A stretch of DNA of 10,413 nucleotides. It comes from Burkholderiaceae bacterium (GTDB lineage Bacteria > Pseudomonadota > Gammaproteobacteria > Burkholderiales > Burkholderiaceae_C). The DNA is taken from NCBI GenBank assembly GCA_023260355.1, contig JALQVJ010000050.1, forward strand, positions 1 to 10,413, read 5' to 3'. Positions 1 through 5,990 of the stretch are shown here, one piece after another. The translations under genes and the position numbers were made by a program. The number at the start of each line of letters is the position of its first letter. Position 1 is the stretch's first letter. The notes below the pieces were generated by a model. That model searched no databases. It saw only the letters and a program-made list of their open reading frames with translations, and had not been told where the DNA came from.

Positions 1-79
1 TGAACGCTGGCGGTATGCTTTACACATGCAAGTCGAACGGCAGCATAGGTGCTTGCACCTGATGGCGAGTGGCGAACGG
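1..79 (+). rRNA. 16S rRNA, 5' fragment only (partial, broken)
   Basis: This stretch matches the start of bacterial 16S rRNA just downstream of the universal 27F primer site. It has the conserved TGAACGCTGGCGG block, then ACACATGCAAGTCGAACGG, the V1 hairpin (GGTGCTTGCACC), and GAGTGGCGAACGG. The TGCAAGTCGAACGGCAGC form is typical of Burkholderiales. The conserved continuation GGTGAGTAAT is absent. From base 80 the sequence becomes protein-coding DNA of a transporter, so about 1,450 nt of the gene are missing. The fragment cannot be a functional rRNA. It is either an assembly or amplification chimera or a genuine rRNA scrap at a rearrangement point. Confidence 0.9.
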
Positions 80-80
80 C

Positions 81-599
81 GTGTCACAGCCCGAGCCCAC
101 GGGAACCCACAGCATGGGCCATGTCTTCAAGGAAGCACTGACGGAGGGCCCCCAACTGTTGCTGCTCGGTGCGATGGCCGTGGGCTATCTCTCGGGCGAT
201 GCGGGTAGCGCCGCCATGCAACCGTTCACAGGCGATTTGTTCAAAGGGATGCTGGCCTTCTTTTTGCTCGATATGGGCTTGCTCACGGCACGCAATGTGC
301 CAGCGCTCAAGGGCCAAAGACCTGCCCTGATGGCGTATGCGCTTGTCGCGCCCTTGCTGCACGCGAGCATGGCACTGGGCATCGCGGTGGTGCTTGGACT
401 GGCCACCGGCAACGCCATTTTGCTGATGGTTTTGGCTGCCAGTGCGTCGTACATCGCGGTGCCAGCGGTCCTGCGTTATGCCATACCCGAGGCATCGCCA
501 CCACTTTACTTTGGCCTGTCGTTGGGGCTGACCTTTCCATTCAATATCTTGGTGGGTATCGGTCTATACACACAAGCAGCCCAATGGGCACTCAATTGA
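81..599 (+). CDS. SbtA-type sodium-dependent bicarbonate permease, C-terminal half (5'-truncated)
   Basis: SbtA proteins are inner-membrane Na+/HCO3- symporters of usually 320-370 residues with two inverted repeats of membrane helices. Only about 170 residues remain here, covering the second repeat. Recognisable family stretches are GDLFKGMLAFFLLDMGL, then AASASYIAVPAVLRYAIPEA, then LGLTFPFNILVGIGLY near the end. At least four hydrophobic helices are visible. The N-terminal half is absent: the frame runs backwards into 16S rRNA sequence, and the nearest possible start is a GTG at 69 that lies inside the rRNA piece with no ribosome-binding site. The native gene part therefore begins around base 80, in the linker between repeats. 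The stop at 597-599 looks authentic. No SbtB/PII-like partner gene follows; the next gene is a LysR regulator. Family assignment is strong. As it stands the gene cannot make a working transporter. Confidence 0.85.
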   Translation: MSQPEPTGTHSMGHVFKEALTEGPQLLLLGAMAVGYLSGDAGSAAMQPFTGDLFKGMLAFFLLDMGLLTARNVPALKGQRPALMAYALVAPLLHASMALGIAVVLGLATGNAILLMVLAASASYIAVPAVLRYAIPEASPPLYFGLSLGLTFPFNILVGIGLYTQAAQWALN

Positions 600-682
600 A
601 GGCTCTGCATCCACACCAGCGCTCGATATCCCCAACCGCCACACAGCTACCTTTCGAGTGATATACCGTTAACCTGAATCCC

Positions 683-697
683 ATATCTCAAGGATAT
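683..697 (+). promoter_or_regulatory. Candidate LysR-type operator (T-N11-A dyad)
   Basis: ATATCTCAAGGATAT is a perfect inverted repeat with 5-bp arms (ATATC/GATAT) around a 5-bp centre, and it contains the T-N11-A spacing of classic LysR-type boxes. It lies 5 bp before the regulator's ATG and includes its AAGGA ribosome-binding site (690-694). Occupancy would be expected to block the regulator's own expression, consistent with the autorepression common in this family. The assignment is by pattern only, and short AT-rich dyads can occur by chance. Confidence 0.35.
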
Positions 698-702
698 CGC
701 TC

Positions 703-1596
703 ATGGAGCTTCGCCAACTGCGCCAGTTTGTCGTTCTCGCGGAATCGAAAAGCTTTCGACTGGCGGCCGAACGCCTGTTCATGGCGCAGCCGCCGCTGTC
801 GATTGCCATCAAAAAACTCGAGGAAGAAATCGGCGCGCAGCTGTTTGAGCGCTCAGCGCGAGGCGTCAAGCTCACGCCCGCTGGTGAAGCGGCACTGATT
901 GACGCCAGACGTTGCCTGCGAGATGCGGAACAGTTTGCGGAAAGCGCCCGATCGGTCGACTCAGGATCCGCAGGCGAGTTGCACATTGCATTCATCAGCT
1001 CGGTCACCTTTGGGCTGCTCCCTCGCATCGTGCGTCAGTTTCGAGAGCATTTCCCAGATGTCCGACTCGTGCTTCACGAGGCGAACAACAAGGAGGCATT
1101 TGACGGGATTTCCAGTGGCACATTTGACTTGGCCTTCATTCGCCAGCCAGCACTGCCGCCGAGCGGCGTCGGCATGCAGCCTGTCGAAAAAGACCACTTG
1201 TGCTTGGCCGTGCCATCGGCCCACCGCTTGGCTCACCGGAAAACCATCAGCATGGCGGATGTGGCGGAGGAGGCTTTCATTGGGTACCTACCCTCTCAGC
1301 TCGGCGGTGGTCTGAGCGCCGCCTGCAACGCCGTCTTTCGCGAGCACCAAATTCGGCCAACCTACACCCAGTCTGCAGTGCAAGTGTCAACGGTGATCGG
1401 CTTGGTCGAGGGGGGCTTGGGTATCGCACTGGTGCCCGCCGCACACATCCACCACGCGTCGACACGTGTGCGCTTTTGTGCGATCCATGGCGAAACCCCA
1501 AAGAAGAGAGTGGGTATTGCACTCGCTCACCGAACGCTTGAAGAGTCTTCAGTGTCGCGCAGGTTCCGCGAGGTCGCGAAGCAGCTGTCGCGCTGA
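703..1596 (+). CDS. LysR-type transcriptional regulator
   Basis: This 297-residue protein has the usual LysR-type length and architecture. Residues 1-60 form the winged helix-turn-helix (MELRQLRQFVVLAES..., AAERLFMAQPPLSIAIKKLEEEIGAQLFER). A linker helix follows, and residues about 90-295 form the periplasmic-binding-protein-like effector domain (GELHIAFISS, FPDVRLVLHEA, GTFDLAFIR, VIGLVEGGLGIALVP). The ATG at 703 is preceded by AAGGA at 690-694. The gene lies directly upstream of, and on the same strand as, the TAXI binding-protein and TRAP permease genes, so it plausibly controls them in response to the imported substrate. A dyad overlapping its ribosome-binding site suggests autoregulation. 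Its closest characterised relatives and effector cannot be told from sequence alone. Many LysR regulators are divergent from their targets, so the tandem arrangement here is slightly less usual. Confidence 0.93.
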   Translation: MELRQLRQFVVLAESKSFRLAAERLFMAQPPLSIAIKKLEEEIGAQLFERSARGVKLTPAGEAALIDARRCLRDAEQFAESARSVDSGSAGELHIAFISSVTFGLLPRIVRQFREHFPDVRLVLHEANNKEAFDGISSGTFDLAFIRQPALPPSGVGMQPVEKDHLCLAVPSAHRLAHRKTISMADVAEEAFIGYLPSQLGGGLSAACNAVFREHQIRPTYTQSAVQVSTVIGLVEGGLGIALVPAAHIHHASTRVRFCAIHGETPKKRVGIALAHRTLEESSVSRRFREVAKQLSR

Positions 1597-1649
1597 AAGC
1601 CCCATTTTTCAAGGGATTTTCGCTCGCCAGTTGAAGCTATACAGAAAAT

Positions 1650-1664
1650 ATATCACTGAATAAA
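1650..1664 (+). promoter_or_regulatory. Possible second LysR-type site upstream of the TRAP-TAXI genes
   Basis: The sequence ATATCACTGAATAAA repeats the left half-site ATATC of the dyad at 683-697 and keeps a T-N11-A spacing, but the right arm is imperfect. It sits in a conspicuously AT-rich block (about 1640-1676) within the 166-bp gap between the regulator and the binding-protein gene, where a promoter and activator site would be expected. I could not place a convincing -35/-10 pair. This is inference from weak similarity. Confidence 0.2.
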
Positions 1665-1750
1665 AATTTCGTATTAGCTCGCAACCGAATGTTCAACCTA
1701 GCATGATTCTCAGCACGCTTCCTGTGCTACCAGCTCGAGAACATATCAAC

Positions 1751-1756
1751 AGGAGA
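1751..1756 (+). promoter_or_regulatory. Ribosome-binding site that fixes the TAXI protein start
   Basis: AGGAGA lies 6 bp before the ATG at 1763. The reading frame is open upstream to 1703, but only the 1763 start places the twin-arginine pair near the N terminus and follows a strong Shine-Dalgarno sequence. Confidence 0.8.
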
Positions 1757-1762
1757 CAACGC

Positions 1763-2920
1763 ATGAGCATCAATCGACGTGAGGTTTTACAAGGGACCGC
1801 AGCTGTTGCAGCCGCTGGCTTGGCCCCCACACTTGGCACTGCGCACGCAGCCAACCTGCCGAATTTGCCAGAGACCATGATTTGGACCGCGTACGACATT
1901 GGCGCAGCCGGTTACGTGGAGGCCTCAGCGGTGGCAGAGGCTTTTGGCAAGAAGTACGGCACCCGCATCCGACTGCAACCCTCCGGCAGCTCGCTGGGGC
2001 GCATCAAGCCCGTGATGGATGGCCGCGCATCCCACGGCTGGCTGGCCAACGAGTTGTACTTTGCGATGGACGGCCTTTACGAATTCGCGGCACCCGATAC
2101 GGGACCGCAAAATCTGCGCACCCTGATGGGACGCGCCAACTCACTCTCGATTGGGGCGGCCACCGACAGCGGCATCAAAACCGTTGCCGACTTGAAAGGT
2201 CGCAAATTCGCTGTTGCGAAATCCAACACATCGATTTATGCGAAGACCGAACCCATCCTCGCATTCGCTGGACTGACCTGGGACGATCTGGACTTGGTTG
2301 AGTACCCAAGCTACGGCGCAACGGTCAAAGCGCTGATCGAGGGCAAGGCAGACGCCGGCGGCTTTGCGCCATCATCTGCGAGCCTGCGCGAATTGGAAGC
2401 CACTCGGGGCATCACCTGGATGGCGCTGTCACCCGAAAACAAGCAGGGTTGGGCACGCATGAAGAAGGTCGTGCCATTTGTGGAGCCGTTCCAAGAGACC
2501 GTAGGCGCCGGGCTGAGCGATGCCAACCCAGTGTGGATGCTCGGCTACCGCTACCCCATGATCACGGTACGGACCGAAACCCCAGCCGATCAAACCTACG
2601 CTTTGACCAAGGCGGTGGCAGAGACCTTTGACATGTACAAAGATGTCAACAAAGTTGCATCGCGTTGGGCTGTGGCCAAGGCGGGCACGCCGCCGATGGA
2701 TGCCGCGATGCACGATGGCGCGATCCGTTACTACAAAGAAATCGGTCTCTGGAAGCCTGAGCACCAAGAATGGCAAGACAGCATGCTCAAGCGCCATGCG
2801 GCGATGAAGAAGGCTTGGGACAAGCTGATTGCCAAGACGCCTGGCGCATCTGGCAAGAGCATTGCTGAGATGCAAGCGCTCTGGTACCCCGTGCGTGCCG
2901 AGGTACTGGCCTCTCTGTAA
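1763..2920 (+). CDS. TAXI-family TRAP transporter substrate-binding protein
   Basis: This is a predicted periplasmic receptor of 385 residues that would capture a small, probably anionic, solute and deliver it to the TRAP permease encoded next. Residues 1-29 are an export signal with a twin-arginine pair (NRREVLQ, R5-R6), an Ala-rich hydrophobic core and a likely cleavage site after TAHA, so Tat export is plausible. The mature part carries TAXI features: an early GAAGYVEASAVAEAFGKKYG segment, then QPSGSSLGRIKPVMDG, then TVADLKGRKFAVAKSNTS, and EGKADAGGFAPSS. It is longer than the roughly 320 residues of many TAXI proteins, the extra length being in a charged C-terminal region. A strong hairpin and then the permease gene follow at 72 bp. 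The substrate cannot be predicted; characterised family members include few well-defined ligands. Confidence 0.92.
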   Translation: MSINRREVLQGTAAVAAAGLAPTLGTAHAANLPNLPETMIWTAYDIGAAGYVEASAVAEAFGKKYGTRIRLQPSGSSLGRIKPVMDGRASHGWLANELYFAMDGLYEFAAPDTGPQNLRTLMGRANSLSIGAATDSGIKTVADLKGRKFAVAKSNTSIYAKTEPILAFAGLTWDDLDLVEYPSYGATVKALIEGKADAGGFAPSSASLRELEATRGITWMALSPENKQGWARMKKVVPFVEPFQETVGAGLSDANPVWMLGYRYPMITVRTETPADQTYALTKAVAETFDMYKDVNKVASRWAVAKAGTPPMDAAMHDGAIRYYKEIGLWKPEHQEWQDSMLKRHAAMKKAWDKLIAKTPGASGKSIAEMQALWYPVRAEVLASL

Positions 2921-2935
2921 CAGAGAAGCCTTTTG

Positions 2936-2966
2936 CCCGATGTCCGCCGCATTGGCGGGCATCGGG
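2936..2966 (+). repeat. Strong intergenic hairpin between binding-protein and permease genes
   Basis: CCCGATGTCCGCC (2936-2948) and GGCGGGCATCGGG (2954-2966) form a 13-bp stem, with one G-U pair, around the loop GCATT. It starts 15 bp after the binding-protein stop codon and ends 26 bp before the permease start. No T-run follows, so it is not a textbook intrinsic terminator. It more likely protects the upstream mRNA from 3' decay or attenuates read-through, making more binding protein than permease. The structure is seen directly; the role is inferred from comparable hairpins in other transporter operons. Confidence 0.75.
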
Positions 2967-2992
2967 TCCCATGACTTCAACCCAAGCACACC

Positions 2993-4954
2993 ATGAGCGC
3001 ATCCAGTTCTGCACATGCATCGAATGAGATTCCTGAGTTCGTTGATCCCAGCGCGCAGCCCAAACGGCTAACGGGCCTCTCAAGGTGGGTCGTATTTGCG
3101 CTCACCCTGCTCGGTCTATTGATCACCGTCAACCAAGTTTTCAACCTTGGACTCGGCAACATCAGGCCCATCAGCACCGCCTACTACTACGTGATCATTG
3201 GCGTGTTTTGCGCCATTGGCTTCCTGGCTTTCCCAGCGCGGGCCAAGGACAGCCAAGTCCGTTGGTATGACTGGGTGCTGACACTCTCGACACTTGGCAT
3301 CGCACTGTGGATCAGCATGAACGCGCAGTTGGCGATCGACCGAGGATGGAACCTCGACGCGCCGCTCGGCCCCACTGTGATCGCCGCCCTGTTCACGGCT
3401 TTGGCACTCGAGGCTGTCAGACGAACAGGCGAAACCCTGTTGTTTGTGGTCTGCTTGGTATTTGGCACCTTCCCCATGTACGCCGACCACATGCCCGGCT
3501 TTTTATGGGGCGTGCAATTCAGCTTTGGCGGCACCGTGCGAGAGCACGTCTACGGGCTGCAAAGCATCATTGGCATCCCCGTGCAAGTGGTCTCCGATAC
3601 GTTGATCGGTTTTTTGGTGTTCGGCGTTGTATTGGCCAACACCGGAGGCAGCAGCTTCTTCATGAACTTTGCCTCAGCCCTTTTGGGGCGCTCACGCGGT
3701 GGGCCCGCAAAAGTAGCGATCGTGTCCTCAGGCCTGTTCGGCATGCTCTCGGGCAGTCCTACCTCCAACGTGCTCACCACAGGCACGCTGACCATCCCAA
3801 CCATGAAGCGTTGCGGTTACGACCCAGTTTACGCAGGCGCGATCGAATCGTGCGCATCCACAGGTGGCTGCTTGATGCCGCCCGTCATGGGCGCAGCGGC
3901 ATTCATCATGGCCAGCTTTTTGAACTTGCCTTATGTCCATGTGATCACTGCGGCCTTGATCCCCGCATTGCTCTACTACAGCGCCTTGCTGTTGCAGTCA
4001 GATCTGTACGCGTGTCGGCACAACTTGTCTGGCGTTGCGGCGCACGAAGTGCCTTCCCTTTGGCGCACCTTGAGTTCGGGTTGGTACTACATCGTGGCCT
4101 TGACCGTGCTCACCGTGCTCTTGGTGGGGTGGCGCATCGAAGCCGAAGCGCCCTTTTGGGTTTCGTTGTTCCTCTTGTTGATCGCTGTCATGCGCGCCAA
4201 ACGCAACGGTACCCGAGGCGACGATTGGGTCCAATTGGTGGTCGATATTGGCCAAGCCGTGGCGCAGTTGGTCTGCTTGATTGCGGGCATCGGCTTGATC
4301 GTGGGCGCCATGTCTGTGACGGGCGTGGCGAACGCGTTTTCGCGTGAGTTGGTGCAAATGGCTGGCAGCAATTTGGGGCTCTTGTTGGCGGCTGGCGCAC
4401 TCACGAGCTTCATCTTGGGCATGGGTATGACCGCTTCGGCGTGCTACATCTTCCTCGCCATCGTGCTCGCTCCGGCTCTGATCAAGGTCGGTATCGACCC
4501 CATGGCAGCGCACTTGTATATTTTTTACTGGGGCATCGTTTCCTTCATCACGCCGCCCGTGGCCCTGGCAGCGATCACGGCAGCAGCCATCGCCAAGGCC
4601 AAACCCATGGAGGTCGGCTTCAAGTCGCTGAGAATCGGGCTGTTGTTGTTGCTGTTGCCAGTGCTTTTTGTCCTGCAACCCGCATTGATCATGAAGGGAG
4701 AGCCTGGGCTCATCCTGCAATCGGTGAGCACGGCGTTCATGGCGGTGGTGTTTCTGTCAGCCGCGTTTGAAGGCTATATCTGGCGCCTCGGACATTTGAC
4801 GATGGTGAGCCGCTTGTGTCTGGGTGTGGGTGGTTTGATGATGTTCATCCCTGAGCTGTACACCGATCTCGCTGGCATGGGCGTGGCCTTGCTCGGCTTG
4901 GTACTCGCTCGCATCAAGCCGGGTGTGCCGCCCGGCCCACTGCGCCCTGCCTGA
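2993..4954 (+). CDS. TRAP transporter fused permease (small plus large subunit, TAXI type)
   Basis: This 653-residue inner-membrane protein fuses the small (DctQ-like, roughly residues 25-150) and large (DctM-like) TRAP subunits, as is usual for TAXI systems. It should drive ion-gradient-dependent uptake of the solute held by the adjacent binding protein. Conserved large-subunit motifs are visible: a segment around residues 253-300 containing SGSPTSNVLTTGT, IESCASTGGCLMPPVMGAAAFIM, and a second repeat around residue 476 with LGMGMTASACYIFLA and FITPPVALAAITAAAIAKAKP. Many hydrophobic helices are evident, and a Leu-rich run lies around residue 550. The start at 2993 has no clear Shine-Dalgarno sequence, in contrast to the strong one before the binding protein, which fits lower expression. 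The sulfurtransferase gene follows after 29 bp and is probably co-transcribed. Confidence 0.93.
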   Translation: MSASSSAHASNEIPEFVDPSAQPKRLTGLSRWVVFALTLLGLLITVNQVFNLGLGNIRPISTAYYYVIIGVFCAIGFLAFPARAKDSQVRWYDWVLTLSTLGIALWISMNAQLAIDRGWNLDAPLGPTVIAALFTALALEAVRRTGETLLFVVCLVFGTFPMYADHMPGFLWGVQFSFGGTVREHVYGLQSIIGIPVQVVSDTLIGFLVFGVVLANTGGSSFFMNFASALLGRSRGGPAKVAIVSSGLFGMLSGSPTSNVLTTGTLTIPTMKRCGYDPVYAGAIESCASTGGCLMPPVMGAAAFIMASFLNLPYVHVITAALIPALLYYSALLLQSDLYACRHNLSGVAAHEVPSLWRTLSSGWYYIVALTVLTVLLVGWRIEAEAPFWVSLFLLLIAVMRAKRNGTRGDDWVQLVVDIGQAVAQLVCLIAGIGLIVGAMSVTGVANAFSRELVQMAGSNLGLLLAAGALTSFILGMGMTASACYIFLAIVLAPALIKVGIDPMAAHLYIFYWGIVSFITPPVALAAITAAAIAKAKPMEVGFKSLRIGLLLLLLPVLFVLQPALIMKGEPGLILQSVSTAFMAVVFLSAAFEGYIWRLGHLTMVSRLCLGVGGLMMFIPELYTDLAGMGVALLGLVLARIKPGVPPGPLRPA

Positions 4955-4983
4955 GTCGAACCGCCCTCTGGTTGGTCAAGCGC

Positions 4984-5853
4984 ATGGCATGGGTGGACTT
5001 GGTATCCGCAGAGTGGCTCAACCGCCACATGGCCGAGGCTGGGGTCTGCGTTTTGGACGCCACCACCCTGATGACGCCTCAGCCGGTTGGGCCCTCGCAG
5101 ATCACCCATGGCGGCGCGCTGTGGGCCTCGGGTCACATCCCGGGTTCGCAACACGTGTGCATGGTGGGCGATTTCTCAGACCCCAATGGGGCCTACCCTT
5201 ACACGCTGCCCACGGCGACGCAAGTCGCTGATCGTTGCCAGGCGCTAGGCATCCAGCCAGACTCGCACGTGGTGATTTACACAGCAAGCCAGCCAATGGT
5301 GGCCACGCGTGTGTGGTGGGTCCTCAGGACGTGGGGCTTGTCCAAGGTTTCGATTTTGGATGGGGGACTGCCTCATTGGCGATCATGCGGCTACCCGCTT
5401 GACACCCGTACATCGAGCCCAGCACCGGTCGGGAGGTTTGAGCCTCAAGTGCAAGCGAACTGGGTGGCCGATGCCGAGGATGTCATGCAAGCCATGGCGG
5501 ACCCGGATTGCGTCCTCATCAACGCCCTCAGCGCGCCCCAGTTCGCGGGCTCTGGTGGCGCCCACTATGGGCGCCCCGGTCGCATCCCAGGCAGCATCCA
5601 TGTGCCAGCAGCCGCCATGTTTGAACCGGAGAGCATGGTGTGGAAGCAGCCGCATGCATGTCGCACCCTTTTCGAGGCCAGCGGATTGCAACCCGGCAGC
5701 GATCGCCGAGCCATCGTGTATTGCGGCGGCGGCATTGCGGCCAGTGTCGTGTTCTTTGTGCTCAAGCAACTCGGGCATGAACGCGTTGCGCTGTATGACA
5801 ACTCTTTGCTCGAATGGTCAGCGAACCCAGAATGCCCCATGGCACTGGGCTGA
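4984..5853 (+). CDS. Two-domain rhodanese-like sulfurtransferase (thiosulfate/3-mercaptopyruvate type)
   Basis: This 289-residue protein has the SseA/TST architecture. Domain 1 (about 1-140) has VCVLDAT, GHIPGSQHV, and a segment ending SILDGGLPHW. Domain 2 (about 155-289) has GRIPGSIHVPA and the active-site loop YCGGGIAAS, with the catalytic cysteine at Cys247. These enzymes move a sulfane sulfur from thiosulfate or 3-mercaptopyruvate onto this cysteine and then to an acceptor such as cyanide or a thiol. The loop CGGGIAA matches neither the classic rhodanese nor the classic mercaptopyruvate form exactly, so the donor is uncertain. No export signal is seen, so it is likely cytoplasmic. I chose the ATG at 4984; a TTG at 4972 is also in frame, and neither has a good ribosome-binding site. 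It lies 29 bp after the TRAP permease, suggesting co-transcription. Confidence 0.92.
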   Translation: MAWVDLVSAEWLNRHMAEAGVCVLDATTLMTPQPVGPSQITHGGALWASGHIPGSQHVCMVGDFSDPNGAYPYTLPTATQVADRCQALGIQPDSHVVIYTASQPMVATRVWWVLRTWGLSKVSILDGGLPHWRSCGYPLDTRTSSPAPVGRFEPQVQANWVADAEDVMQAMADPDCVLINALSAPQFAGSGGAHYGRPGRIPGSIHVPAAAMFEPESMVWKQPHACRTLFEASGLQPGSDRRAIVYCGGGIAASVVFFVLKQLGHERVALYDNSLLEWSANPECPMALG

Positions 5854-5990
5854 CAGGGCTGGCGTGACGCCGCACAGCGGACTCGAGCGGCCATCCCTGA
5901 TTCGCGCAAGATGACACTCTGGCGACGGCCGACAGAGCTGATTCAGCGCAAAACTAAGGATCGGCCTTTCTGTTCGTTACGGAGTTCTTC

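Noticed and set aside
69..599. A complete 176-residue membrane protein starting at the GTG at 69
   Set aside because: The first codons are 16S rRNA sequence, there is no ribosome-binding site, and the protein is only the second half of the SbtA family. The continuity is an accident of the junction.
1597..1630. A terminator after the LysR gene
   Set aside because: The CCC/GGG pairing around the T-rich segment gives only a 3-bp stem, too short to count as an intrinsic terminator.
3307..4347. A long open frame of 346 codons overlapping the TRAP permease in another frame
   Set aside because: It is Arg/His-rich with no recognisable domain, and it lies wholly within a clearly conserved permease gene. 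It is a by-product of high GC codon use.
5927..5966. A hairpin GGCCGA/TCGGCC followed by TTT before the ligase gene
   Set aside because: The arms are only 6 bp and separated by 28 bases, so a stable structure is unlikely. I see nothing else definite in 5854-5990.
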